A stretch of 64,000 nucleotides of DNA from Colwellia piezophila ATCC BAA-637 (GTDB lineage Bacteria > Pseudomonadota > Gammaproteobacteria > Enterobacterales > Alteromonadaceae): the NCBI RefSeq assembly GCF_000378625.1, contig NZ_KB905164.1, positions 186,001 through 250,000 on the forward strand, given 5' to 3'. Positions within the stretch are counted from its first letter, which is position 1, and each line of letters begins with the position of its first letter. Made by a program: the position numbers and the translations under genes. The notes under the pieces were generated by a model. It saw only the letters and a program-made list of their open reading frames with translations. It searched no databases and was not told where the DNA came from. Positions 43,553 to 52,802 of this stretch are shown piece after piece.

Positions 43553-46021
43553 ATGACCAGTAATTGTTTTCATTGTAGTGAAGTTGTACCTGTCGGTATT
43601 AACCTCTTTGTAACCATCAATAATTCTAGCCAAGTTATGTGCTGTATTGGCTGTCAAGCGGTCGCGAAAACCATCGTTGATAATGGTTTAACACAATATT
43701 ATACCGTAAGAACTGAGCCCGCTTATAAAGGACAAGCCCTAGTCCCCGAACAATTACAAAAAAACAAACTGCTTGATGAAGCGGTGTTACAAAGCGAATT
43801 TGTATTTAAAAGTGATAGTGAAGACGGTCACTGTATAGAGGCGATATTAACCATTGATGGCATAAGTTGCGCAGCTTGTGCTTGGCTTATCGAAATGCAA
43901 TTAGAGAAGCTCGAAGGTTTAGTTAATATCAACGTAAATGCCACTAGCCAACGAGCAACAGTGAAGTGGCTAGATGATGCGATAAAGTTGAGTGATATTT
44001 TACTCGCTATCGAAAACATTGGTTATCAAGCGCTGCCCTTTAAAGCCAATGAAGCTGAATTAAGAAATAAAGAACAAAGCAAAGCTTTTATCAAACGCCT
44101 TGGTATTAGCGGTATCTTAATGATGCAAATTATGATGATAGCGGTTGGCCTTTATTTTGGCGCCTTTACTGATATGTCTGAGCACAATAAAGTATACCTG
44201 CGTTGGGTTAGCTTTATTCTGGCCACCCCTATTATTTGTTATGGTGCCTTGCCCTTCTATACCGGAGCGATAACAGCCCTTAAAGCAAAGCGTTTATCCA
44301 TGGACGTTCCCGTGTCTATTGCCATATTATTAGCATTTACCGCGAGTGCATGGGCAACCATTACCCAGCAAGGAGAGGTCTATTTTGAATCAGTCTCCAT
44401 GTTCACCTTTTTACTGCTTATTGGTAAGTTTCTAGAGTTTAGGGCACGATCTCGTGCTGCTCAGGTTTCAGCTAACTTATTAAAGTTGATGCCTATGACA
44501 GCAACTAAAGTAGTTTCGTGCAGTGACAACTCCGGTTCAAGCAAAGAAATACTCGTTGCGGCTAAACAACTCATCAAAGGTGATACCGTACTGATCAAAC
44601 CCGGCGAAGTTGTACCTGCTGATGGTGTTATTATCAGCGGTAATAGCCAATTAAATGAAGCAATGCTTTCGGGTGAACAATTACCTATCAATAAAATAGT
44701 CAATGACAATGTCTTTGCTGGCACCATTAATGGTGATGGCAATCTTACTGTGCAGGTAAAAAAAGCCAGTAGTCAGTCGTTCTTAAGCCAATTGATTCGC
44801 TTAAGCGAGCAATCTCAAGCGCACAAACCTAAAATAGCGCAGTTATCAGATAAAATAGCTCAGTATTTTGTTGCGGTTATTCTCTTAACATCCATTGCCA
44901 CGGCAATATATTGGCACCAACATATGCCAGAAGAAGCTTTTTGGATCACCCTTTCTGTTTTAGTCGCGACCTGCCCTTGTGCACTTTCATTAGCAACGCC
45001 AACGGGCTTAACCTGTGCAACCACCCGATTGAATAAGGCGGGTATCATGATCAAAGGTGGTCATGTTATGGAAACATTGCCACAAATCAGCTGTTTTGCT
45101 TTTGACAAAACGGGCACATTAACCACCGGTGAATTTGCCATTAACAAGGTAGAGCTTTTCAACAATGACTCCAATATCACCGGAACAAGCAATAGCGCCG
45201 AAAAATACAGCCAAGAACAGGTACTCGCCATTGCGGCGACATTAGAAGCGCACTCTGAACACCCGATTGCTAAACCATTTGCCGAGCACAGAGATCACAG
45301 CATTACTGCCGAGCACGTTAAAGTATTTTCGGGTCAAGGCATTACTGGCACAATAAACTCGATGAAATATGCTATCGGTAAGTACTCTTGGCTAGACAGT
45401 GACGCTGAGCTTGATAATGCTCAACAACAGTTACTTAAGGGTGCAAGCTGCCTGTTAATGGCCAATAAACAAATTATTGCAGCATTTTACCTGGAAGATA
45501 AAATTCGCGATGAGGCCTTTGCGACGATAGCTACTCTCAATAAAGAATACAAAACCTTATTGTTATCCGGTGATAGTCAACTAGCTTGTGAAACACTAAC
45601 ACAAATACTACCGGTGAATAACGCATTTGGCGGACTCAGTGCCCAAGACAAAATGCAGCGGATAAAAGAGCTGCAAGCGCAAGGTTATAAAGTAGCAATG
45701 ACCGGCGACGGCGTTAACGACTCACCCGTGTTTGGCGCTGCGCATATATCTATCGCTATGGGTTGTGGTGCTGACATTACCAAAAGTGGCGCTGATGTTA
45801 TTTTGCTTAATAATAAATTAAGCAGCATCAACACCTTAATAAAAGTGTCACATCGAACCCGCCGAATAATTTTACAAAATTACTTATGGGCTTTTGGTTA
45901 TAATGCTATTGTATTACCATTAGCCGTGGCTGGTTATATAACACCTTACATGGCTGTTATTGGTATGTCGGCCAGCTCGATATTAGTTATTACAAACTCA
46001 TTACGTTTACTTAAGCCGTAA
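43553..46021 (+). CDS. ccoI: Copper-transporting P1B ATPase CcoI/FixI
   Basis: 822 residues. An N-terminal region with CFHC and CCIGC is followed by an HMA domain whose CAAC motif lies in DGISCAACAWLIEM. About eight membrane segments include the metal-channel CPC in VATCPCALSLATPTG. The phosphorylation site is DKTGTLTTGE and the hinge motif GDGVNDSP. It exports copper to the periplasmic side for assembly of the cbb3 CuB centre. Confidence 0.94.
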   Translation: MTSNCFHCSEVVPVGINLFVTINNSSQVMCCIGCQAVAKTIVDNGLTQYYTVRTEPAYKGQALVPEQLQKNKLLDEAVLQSEFVFKSDSEDGHCIEAILTIDGISCAACAWLIEMQLEKLEGLVNINVNATSQRATVKWLDDAIKLSDILLAIENIGYQALPFKANEAELRNKEQSKAFIKRLGISGILMMQIMMIAVGLYFGAFTDMSEHNKVYLRWVSFILATPIICYGALPFYTGAITALKAKRLSMDVPVSIAILLAFTASAWATITQQGEVYFESVSMFTFLLLIGKFLEFRARSRAAQVSANLLKLMPMTATKVVSCSDNSGSSKEILVAAKQLIKGDTVLIKPGEVVPADGVIISGNSQLNEAMLSGEQLPINKIVNDNVFAGTINGDGNLTVQVKKASSQSFLSQLIRLSEQSQAHKPKIAQLSDKIAQYFVAVILLTSIATAIYWHQHMPEEAFWITLSVLVATCPCALSLATPTGLTCATTRLNKAGIMIKGGHVMETLPQISCFAFDKTGTLTTGEFAINKVELFNNDSNITGTSNSAEKYSQEQVLAIAATLEAHSEHPIAKPFAEHRDHSITAEHVKVFSGQGITGTINSMKYAIGKYSWLDSDAELDNAQQQLLKGASCLLMANKQIIAAFYLEDKIRDEAFATIATLNKEYKTLLLSGDSQLACETLTQILPVNNAFGGLSAQDKMQRIKELQAQGYKVAMTGDGVNDSPVFGAAHISIAMGCGADITKSGADVILLNNKLSSINTLIKVSHRTRRIILQNYLWAFGYNAIVLPLAVAGYITPYMAVIGMSASSILVITNSLRLLKP

Positions 46022-46061
46022 GCAAATTAGCAAATCAAAGAGCCAACCAAAGAGGTGAATT

Positions 46062-46298
46062 ATGAGCATCATTTATATTTTAATCCCTGTCGCCGTTTTG
46101 TTAACTTCTCTGGGCATTTACCTGTTCTTTTGGGCCGTGAGAACAGAGCAGTTTGACGACCTTGAAAAGCAAGGCATGAGTATTCTTTTTGATGATGAAC
46201 AAAATCACTCTGCCGATAAATCAGAGCAAGTAACACCACCAAAGGCAGTTCAACAAACAGGCGAAACACAGAACACCGAGCAAGCGCCTAAAAACTAA
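46062..46298 (+). CDS. ccoS: cbb3 oxidase maturation protein CcoS
   Basis: 78 residues. One N-terminal membrane segment (IYILIPVAVLLTSLGIYLFFWAV) is followed by the family motif RTEQFDDLEKQGMSILFDDE. CcoS is needed for haem insertion into CcoN. Its stop overlaps the next start by one base. Confidence 0.92.
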   Translation: MSIIYILIPVAVLLTSLGIYLFFWAVRTEQFDDLEKQGMSILFDDEQNHSADKSEQVTPPKAVQQTGETQNTEQAPKN

Positions 46299-47047
46299 TG
46301 AGCTTAGATATATTTTCTGCATTTATTATCGGCTTACTAGGCTCTGGTCATTGCTTAGCTATGTGCGGAGGTATTACGACTATGCTCACTTCAGCCATCG
46401 ATAAGCCTGCTAACCTACCAAAGAATAACAATAATTCACTCGGCGAAATACCGGTTAAAGATATCTCATCACCACAGCGCTGTGCACCACAAACATCACG
46501 TTTAAACTTGGTACTTTTTTACCATCTAGGTCGTATTGGTAGTTATTGCTTAATCGGAGCAATCGTCGGTTTTACCGGCTCTATCGCCGCTAGAAACATT
46601 GGTTTACCCCTTACAGGATTGCGTTTAGTTGCTGCTATTTTTCTTATTTTATTAGGCTTATATATAGGTCAATGGCTGTTATGGTTAAATAAAATAGAAG
46701 CGTTAGGGAAAGGCTTATGGGCATATTTATCACCTCTGGCTAAGCATGTCATCCCTGTAGATAATCGAAGAAAAGCCCTTGGTTTAGGCGGTTTATGGGG
46801 CTGGTTGCCCTGCGGCTTAGTGTATTCAACGCTCACTTGGGCACTTGCTAGCGGCAGTAGCTTAACGGGAGCCACTATTATGCTCTTTTTCGGACTGGGT
46901 ACTTTACCGGCATTAATCACCTTATCACTGGGTATAAGCAGCATAAAAAAGCTACTCGTTAACCAAGTCTTTCGCAAAGCGATGGCTATCTCCCTTATTG
47001 GCTATGGCATATATACCTTTATAGTTGCATATCAGCAAACGTTCTAA
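46298..47047 (+). CDS. TauE/SafE (UreH-like) membrane protein
   Basis: 249 residues with six predicted membrane segments. It begins IFSAFIIGLLGSGHCLAMCGG; the GHCxxMCGG motif with paired cysteines is typical of the UreH/cytochrome biogenesis branch. It overlaps ccoS by one base, so it probably takes part in metal (copper) handling for cbb3 assembly. A charged insert lies between segments 1 and 2 (about residues 34-68). Confidence 0.8.
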   Translation: MSLDIFSAFIIGLLGSGHCLAMCGGITTMLTSAIDKPANLPKNNNNSLGEIPVKDISSPQRCAPQTSRLNLVLFYHLGRIGSYCLIGAIVGFTGSIAARNIGLPLTGLRLVAAIFLILLGLYIGQWLLWLNKIEALGKGLWAYLSPLAKHVIPVDNRRKALGLGGLWGWLPCGLVYSTLTWALASGSSLTGATIMLFFGLGTLPALITLSLGISSIKKLLVNQVFRKAMAISLIGYGIYTFIVAYQQTF

Positions 47048-47097
47048 TAACATGTACTTGCCTTCCTATATGTAACACTATGTCTTAGAGTAATATC

Positions 47098-47817
47098 ATG
47101 CAAAATAAAAGTTGTCCTACGAAGCAACATATCAATTGTCAGAACTGTAGTATCAGTGAGTTATGTTTACCTTTCTCTTTAAATGATAAAGAACTTGATT
47201 CTCTTGATGAAATCATTGACCGGAAACGCCCTATCCATAAGGGCGACAAAATATTCCATGACGGTCAAGACTTACAGGCATTATTCGCCATTCGCTCTGG
47301 TACCTTTAAAACCTTTACCGTTAATGAGCAAGGCGAAGAACAAATTACCGGCTTTCATTTAGCAGGAGATTTACTTGGTTTTGATGCTATTGCTGAAGAC
47401 TCTCATCCTAGTTTCGCCCAAGCACTTGAAACGTCGATGGTTTGCGAAATCCCTTATAAAAATTTAGATGAACTCTCAAATACTATGCCGAAGCTCAAAA
47501 AGCAGATATTACGGCTAATGAGTAACGAAATTAAAAGCGATCAAGCAATGTTAACGCTACTTAATAGGAAGAATGCCGAACAGCGTGTGGCGACTTTCAT
47601 TGTCAGCTTAAGTGAGCGTTACCATGCCCGTGGTTTATCATCGAGCGAATTTCGCTTAACCATGACGCGAAGTGAAATTGGTAATTATATTGGCTTAACC
47701 GTTGAAACTATTAGTCGATTATTAAATCGCTTCCACAAGAGTGGCTTAATTAAAGTTGAGGGTAAATTAATTGCTATCTTAGATATCGATAAACTCTGTG
47801 ATACGGCCGCACTATAG
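47098..47817 (+). CDS. fnr: FNR/EtrA oxygen-sensing transcription factor
   Basis: 239 residues. The [4Fe-4S] ligands are Cys14, Cys17, Cys23 and Cys116, each six below E. coli FNR positions 20, 23, 29 and 122. A cyclic-nucleotide-type beta roll is followed by the [27 protein letters not shown], whose VETISR recognition helix reads TTGAT-N4-ATCAA. It activates microaerobic and anaerobic genes. Its place after the cbb3 genes and before uspE is common in gammaproteobacteria. Confidence 0.96.
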   Translation: MQNKSCPTKQHINCQNCSISELCLPFSLNDKELDSLDEIIDRKRPIHKGDKIFHDGQDLQALFAIRSGTFKTFTVNEQGEEQITGFHLAGDLLGFDAIAEDSHPSFAQALETSMVCEIPYKNLDELSNTMPKLKKQILRLMSNEIKSDQAMLTLLNRKNAEQRVATFIVSLSERYHARGLSSSEFRLTMTRSEIGNYIGLTVETISRLLNRFHKSGLIKVEGKLIAILDIDKLCDTAAL

Positions 47818-47871
47818 CCCAATTCGTTATTGCATGATTAAAAAAAAACATCAAGTCATAACGAAATAATC

Positions 47872-47885
47872 TTGATTTAAAACAA
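47872..47885. promoter_or_regulatory. FNR-like box upstream of uspE
   Basis: TTGATTTAAAACAA matches TTGAT-N4-ATCAA at 9 of 10 positions. TATAAA at 47907-47912 would start transcription near 47919, placing the box centre about 40 bases upstream, as in FNR class II promoters. Confidence 0.6.
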
Positions 47886-47948
47886 GCTTTAATTTATCAA
47901 CTTTGCTATAAATAATGTATCGTTATTTTTAGTTTGCTAGAGGTTGCC

Positions 47949-48914
47949 ATGGACATGTATCAAAATATCCTCGTTGTGATTGACCCCACCACAGAAGATC
48001 AAAAAGCACTTAAACGAGCCATTGAGCTCGCCGAAAAAATTAATACGGCTCGACCTGAGCAACAAGTAAATATCACCGCCTTTTTTAGTGTTTTTGATTT
48101 CTCTTATGAAATGACCACTTTTTTATCGAGTGGCGAGCGTGGCAGCATGCGCAAAATGGTCATCAATGAAAATGAATCATGGTTAGATGATATTATTTCA
48201 GCGACTAACAGCCAGGTAAATATTCACAGTAAAGTGGTTTGGCATAACCGTCCTTTTGAAGCCATTATTAGACAAGTTATAGAAAAAAATCATGATTTAG
48301 TCATCAAAGGCACTCATCAGCATGATAAATTTAAATCGGTAATATTTACCCCTACTGATTGGCATATTTTGAGAAAATGTCCTTGTCCGGTATTGCTCGT
48401 TAAAGATCATGAATGGCCTGAGCAAGGTAATATCCTTGCTGCACTGCATGTTGGTAGTGATGAGGAGGAGCATTTATCCTTGAACAACACCATTACTAAG
48501 CAGGCAAAGAATATCGCGCAATTAATCACCGCAAACCTACACTTAGTGAATTCCTACCCAGGAACACCAGTAAATATTGCCATAGAAATCCCAGAGTTTG
48601 ACGCCAGCGAATACAATAATGCTATGCAAGCTCATCACAAAGAAGCGATGAACAAGCATGCCACTAATTTTGGCATTGAATTAAGTCATACTTTTGTTGA
48701 GGAAGGCTTACCGGAAACGGTGATTGAACAAACCGCATTGAAAATTGATGCTGAATTGGTGATTTTAGGCACCGTTGGTCGAACGGGTATTTCAGCGGCC
48801 CTTATTGGCAATACTGCAGAACATGTTATTGACCAATTGAACTGTGATGTTTTAGCCTTAAAACCTGATGGATTTATATCACCACTGGCTGAAGGGCTAT
48901 TAGCCCAAGAATAG
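47949..48914 (+). CDS. uspE: Universal stress protein UspE
   Basis: 321 residues from ATG 47949, preceded by AGAGG. Two tandem Usp domains: the first begins MYQNILVVIDPTTEDQKALKRA; the second ends LVILGTVGRTGISAALIGNTAEHVIDQLNCDVLALKP with the G-x2-G-x9-G(S/T/N) nucleotide motif. Role in stress and motility/adhesion control as in E. coli, where it also neighbours fnr. Followed by a strong terminator. Confidence 0.92.
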   Translation: MDMYQNILVVIDPTTEDQKALKRAIELAEKINTARPEQQVNITAFFSVFDFSYEMTTFLSSGERGSMRKMVINENESWLDDIISATNSQVNIHSKVVWHNRPFEAIIRQVIEKNHDLVIKGTHQHDKFKSVIFTPTDWHILRKCPCPVLLVKDHEWPEQGNILAALHVGSDEEEHLSLNNTITKQAKNIAQLITANLHLVNSYPGTPVNIAIEIPEFDASEYNNAMQAHHKEAMNKHATNFGIELSHTFVEEGLPETVIEQTALKIDAELVILGTVGRTGISAALIGNTAEHVIDQLNCDVLALKPDGFISPLAEGLLAQE

Positions 48915-48939
48915 TTCGCTAATAGTCTGGCTTAAAATA

Positions 48940-48966
48940 AAAAGCAAAACTCGCCGTTTTGCTTTT
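48940..48966. terminator. Terminator after uspE
   Basis: AAAAGCAAAAC/GTTTTGCTTTT, 11-base stem with a 5-base loop, closed by A- and T-runs. It can work on both strands, serving uspE and the converging pxpC. Confidence 0.85.
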
Positions 48967-49029
48967 TGTCGCCACCTTTTAGCGACCACCTTTTAACGAC
49001 ACCTTCTAGTAACTTCATCAGTTTACCTT

Positions 49030-50016
49030 TTATCCGTCACAGTCAATAAGCTTAGTTTGCTGCAAACGACTCAAATTAAGGTGAAACAAATTACCGGCTT
49101 GAGACATCGAAATAGGCTCAAAACGTACTTTATCGCCTTGGCGTAATTGCGCAAGCTTGGCACAATCTTGAGAAATAACCGCGCCAATTTTAGAGTAACC
49201 ACCGATAGTTTGCCTATCATTTAATAATACAATAGGCTGGCCATCCGCAGGCAATTGCACCGCGCCATAACAAATACCTTCCGATAAAATCCCCCCTAGA
49301 TCGGACTGTATCGCGGGTCCTTGTAATCGGTAGCCCATTCGATCCCAATGTTTACTCACCCGGTATTCACTTGAAAAAAACAACTTTTTAACTATCGCTG
49401 AAAAATGTTGTTGCTGATAACTTAGCACGGTATGTAATACTACTTCATTCGAATATTGCGGCTGTTGATGCGTAGCTAGCATGCGCAGCTCTTGCTTCAG
49501 CGCTGACTTTAATATGGCTATGCAGGGTAATACATCATTAAGCACGAGTTTATCACCCGTTAACCCGCCTATAGATTCTCGACAGACTGTCGCTGTACTA
49601 CCAAAGCTTGGCTTAATGGCAAAGCCACCGACCACAGCTAAATAACATCTAACACCAACGGGGGCAAACCCTAAACTAATAGTATCGCCGGCTTTAAGCA
49701 GATAACTGCGCCAAAGCGATTTTGCTTTACCGTTAATGGTCAGCGGCATTGGGGCGCCTGTCACCGCAACAACGCAATCAAGTTGGGCCGTTAACTGTAA
49801 ACCACCTAGACAAATTTCAATGGCTGTAGCATTTAAGTCATTGCCACATAACTTATTCGCCCAATAAAAAGCTAACGAGTCAGCCGGACCGCCATTGGTC
49901 AGCCCTAAGTTAAAAGCACCAAAACGGCCTGCATCTTGAATAAGACTTAAAACACCAGCACTGTTAACGACAAGGCCTAGGGTAGTAGCACTGTTATTGG
50001 CGACTAATTTTTCCAT
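49030..50016 (-). CDS. pxpC: 5-oxoprolinase subunit C
   Basis: 328 residues, KipA/biotin-dependent carboxyltransferase-like family. GVLSLIQDAGRFG at the start, GLTNGGPADSLAFYWANKLCGN, and SEGICYGAVQLPADGQPIVLLNDRQTIGGYSKIG are family hallmarks. With PxpA and PxpB it hydrolyses 5-oxoproline to glutamate using ATP. Last of the three-gene unit. Confidence 0.92.
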   Translation of the reverse strand: MEKLVANNSATTLGLVVNSAGVLSLIQDAGRFGAFNLGLTNGGPADSLAFYWANKLCGNDLNATAIEICLGGLQLTAQLDCVVAVTGAPMPLTINGKAKSLWRSYLLKAGDTISLGFAPVGVRCYLAVVGGFAIKPSFGSTATVCRESIGGLTGDKLVLNDVLPCIAILKSALKQELRMLATHQQPQYSNEVVLHTVLSYQQQHFSAIVKKLFFSSEYRVSKHWDRMGYRLQGPAIQSDLGGILSEGICYGAVQLPADGQPIVLLNDRQTIGGYSKIGAVISQDCAKLAQLRQGDKVRFEPISMSQAGNLFHLNLSRLQQTKLIDCDG

Positions 50017-50069
50017 ATAACCATCGTATTTACCTGTTTACTTACCATTTTAAATTTTTCCTCTTAGCC

Positions 50070-50810
50070 TTACAGACAAGGTAAAACACCGCCCAACGTT
50101 AAGAATTCAGACTTTTCAATGGCAACAAAAGTCACCCTATCTCCTACTGAAAGCCGCATAACCGGGTCTGTTTGGGCGTTAAACATATCAACTGGACACA
50201 AACCAATGATATTCCAACCGCCTGGAGATTCAGCGGGGTAAACCGCAGTTTGTCTATCGGCAATAGCAACAGCGCCCTTAGGTACTTTTAATCTTGGGCT
50301 GGTAAGCCTTGGCATGGCAATTCGCTGATCAACTTCCCCTAAATAGGCAAAGCCTGGGGCAAAGCCAATCGCATACACGCGATACTCCGGCTTTTGATGC
50401 AAAGCAATTACTTGCTCGACACTGATTTTTGCCTGCTTGGCTATACGTGTCAAATCAATGCCTGAGGCAAGAGAATAATAAACCGGCAGTTCAATTAACT
50501 TCCCTGGTTTGTTACCCCCGCTACCACATGTTTTTAATAAATATTTTAGTCGGTTACTTAAATGCTGATGGTCGATTTCAAGTAAATTAAACACCACTAA
50601 AATAGACGCATAGGAGGGAATAAGGTCGATGACTTCCACTGACAGGTGAGTACGTATGAGTTGAACGGCTTGGTGAACGTTGCTATTAATCTCCGCGCTG
50701 ATCACTGATTCTAAGGTAATACTTGCTTGGGTTTTATCAGAGAAATAAAGCATTAAAGCATTTTCACCGGCAATTTCAAGGCGAATACTCTCATTTATAA
50801 TCGTTGACAT
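50070..50810 (-). CDS. pxpB: 5-oxoprolinase subunit B
   Basis: 246 residues, KipI family. Hallmarks: IGFAPGFAYLGEVDQRIAMPRL, PKGAVAIADRQTAVYP and ESPGGWNIIG. Its start overlaps the pxpA stop by one base. A 53-base gap precedes pxpC. Confidence 0.93.
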   Translation of the reverse strand: MSTIINESIRLEIAGENALMLYFSDKTQASITLESVISAEINSNVHQAVQLIRTHLSVEVIDLIPSYASILVVFNLLEIDHQHLSNRLKYLLKTCGSGGNKPGKLIELPVYYSLASGIDLTRIAKQAKISVEQVIALHQKPEYRVYAIGFAPGFAYLGEVDQRIAMPRLTSPRLKVPKGAVAIADRQTAVYPAESPGGWNIIGLCPVDMFNAQTDPVMRLSVGDRVTFVAIEKSEFLTLGGVLPCL

Positions 50811-51535
50811 TAGCTCAGTAAATCTTTGATTTCACCAATCGCCTGTACGCTGGCAATATTATCACCGTGCACGCATAAACTATCTACCTCAAGCTTAAGT
50901 ATCTTACCTGAAATCGTGGTGACAGTGCCATGCTCAACTAATTGTTTAACTTGCGCCAACATAGCCTCTTTAGTCAGTACTGCGCCGGCTTGGCTACGCG
51001 CTAATAACTGACCATCATCACCATAGCAGCGATCAGCAAAGGCTTCTGCGTAGAGGGAAACAGCCATTTTTTTAGCTTGTTCTTTAAAGCCAACCAAGTC
51101 AGCTGTTGCTTGTATCATCAGGGTGAGCTTTTGGGGATATTGAGCAAGTGCGGTTAAAATAGCGCTATAAACTTCTGGTTTTGACATCATATCGTTATAC
51201 AGAGCACCGTGCGGTTTAACATAACCTACCGAAACGCCTTGAACACTTGCCATGCCTATTAGCGCTGACACTTGATAGTGGATAAGCGCGATAATCTCTG
51301 CTGCAGAGCAAGTCATTGAACGACGTCCAAAACCCACTAGATCAGGATAACTTGGATGAGCACCAACCGCTACTTGATGTTGCTTAGCAAGTGCGAGTGT
51401 TTTTTGCATCACTAGCGGATCACCGCCATGAAAGCCACAAGCAATACTTGCTTGATCAATATGAGGCATAACTTCACTATCACATCCCATGTTCCAAGCG
51501 CCGAAACTTTCCCCTAAATCGCAGTTTAATTTCAT
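50810..51535 (-). CDS. pxpA: 5-oxoprolinase subunit A
   Basis: 241 residues, LamB/YcsF family. MKLNCDLGESFGAWNMG, IACGFHGGDPLVMQKT, VGAHPSYPDLVGFGRR and VKPHGALYNDM carry the conserved Asp/His residues. First gene of pxpABC; the operon recycles 5-oxoproline formed by spontaneous cyclisation of glutamate and glutamine. Confidence 0.94.
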   Translation of the reverse strand: MKLNCDLGESFGAWNMGCDSEVMPHIDQASIACGFHGGDPLVMQKTLALAKQHQVAVGAHPSYPDLVGFGRRSMTCSAAEIIALIHYQVSALIGMASVQGVSVGYVKPHGALYNDMMSKPEVYSAILTALAQYPQKLTLMIQATADLVGFKEQAKKMAVSLYAEAFADRCYGDDGQLLARSQAGAVLTKEAMLAQVKQLVEHGTVTTISGKILKLEVDSLCVHGDNIASVQAIGEIKDLLS

Positions 51536-51678
51536 TTTTATTCTCGCCTAACAGAGTCTTTCGACTCATGGATTAATCAATCAAAACGATGGTTATACCC
51601 GTTACTATGGTCGATTATATACCCAAAGTTAGTTGTTAAAACAGTAACTTATTTGGGCTATTAATTAAAGAATAAAAA

Positions 51679-51706
51679 AGCCGATAAGTATTTCTACTTA
51701 TCGGCT
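51679..51706 (-). terminator. Terminator after the 2-oxoglutarate oxygenase gene
   Basis: Perfect 12-base stem AGCCGATAAGTA/TACTTATCGGCT with a 4-base loop, followed on the minus strand by T6. It separates the oxygenase gene from the pxp operon downstream. Confidence 0.88.
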
Positions 51707-51737
51707 AAATATATATACCTGTCAAAACACTATAGGG

Positions 51738-52580
51738 TTAAACTTTTACCCCTAACTCACGAAGGCGTTCGAGTAAGTAACTGGCTTGGGTATGTTTTTC
51801 AGATAACACTACTTCACTACGAGGATGTAAAAACAACGGCAGCGATATACGAGATTTATCACTGCCCTTACCTGTTGGGTTGATAACTCGATGACTAGTC
51901 GAAGGGAAGTAACCACCTGACGCTTCTTGTAACATGTCACCGATATTAATAATAAGGTTACCAAAATCAGACGGTACATCCATCCATTCGCCATCTTGAC
52001 CTTGCACTTGTAAACCGGGCTCATTGGCTGCGGGCAAAATAGTCAATAAGTTAATATCTTCATGGGCTGCAGCTCTCACGGCGCCGGCTTCTTCATCACC
52101 GGTCAGCGGCGGGTAATGTAAAATGCGCAATAAGGTATTTGGCGTGTCTTTAATCATATTAGATAGTGCTTCAGAATACTTCTCGGCAACGTCACTCGGA
52201 CTGTGGGCTTCTACCCAGTCAAGTAACTCAGCGGCAAGTTGTGATGTTAAGCGATAATACTCAAGAATTTCAGCTTCCAGTTGTGCCGGTATACGCCCCC
52301 AAGGATAAACATGATAATACTCTTTAATATCTTTCTTACTATGACCTTTCGCCGTTTCAGATATCTCAGCAGAGAAATAGCCATCTTGTTTCTCGACATC
52401 AAAAGCAAAATTATGCTTGTCTTCGTTTAAGAAAAACTCCTGCCAATTCTTATAAATTGACTCCACTAAGCTTTGTTGGATTGGATGATTAATCAGTACA
52501 CCGAAACCTGTTTCACGTAGACTGTTAACAAACTTTTCTGCCGCATCTTCTGCAGTGTAATCGACAACTTGTACTTGCAT
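51738..52580 (-). CDS. Isopenicillin N synthase-like 2-oxoglutarate/Fe(II) dioxygenase
   Basis: 280 residues. The iron triad is visible as HED in RAAAHEDINLLTIL plus the distal His in PSTSHRVINP; the co-substrate motif RxS is RIS in SRISLPLFLHP. The N-terminal DIOX_N-like half has EDAAEKFVNSLRETGFGVLINH. The substrate is unknown. A RutR-like palindrome lies 87 bases upstream of the ATG, which hints at a link to nucleobase metabolism. Confidence 0.88.
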   Translation of the reverse strand: MQVQVVDYTAEDAAEKFVNSLRETGFGVLINHPIQQSLVESIYKNWQEFFLNEDKHNFAFDVEKQDGYFSAEISETAKGHSKKDIKEYYHVYPWGRIPAQLEAEILEYYRLTSQLAAELLDWVEAHSPSDVAEKYSEALSNMIKDTPNTLLRILHYPPLTGDEEAGAVRAAAHEDINLLTILPAANEPGLQVQGQDGEWMDVPSDFGNLIINIGDMLQEASGGYFPSTSHRVINPTGKGSDKSRISLPLFLHPRSEVVLSEKHTQASYLLERLRELGVKV

Positions 52581-52666
52581 AATTTATTTCTCTTTAATTT
52601 TTCTTTAACGACAATGAGTAGATTTTACTCTTTTATCGATTTTGTTCAACAATTCAAATTAATAAC

Positions 52667-52682
52667 CTGACCAAACGGTCTA
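52667..52682. promoter_or_regulatory. RutR-like palindrome upstream of the oxygenase gene
   Basis: CTGACCAAACGGTCTA, a weaker match to the known RutR consensus TTGACCA-N2-TGGTCAA. It resembles the better site at 61009. It lies in the 222-base divergent gap between the oxygenase gene and the phosphoesterase gene. Confidence 0.35.
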
Positions 52683-52802
52683 CTTTTATGGTGTTTCACT
52701 TTAAAAGTATCAAATTTAACTAAAACCAAGGTAGAACTAACTTGCATAATGGCATGTCATTCGTTAATTTAGCTTTCTTTAGTATAGATAAAATGACTCG
52801 TT

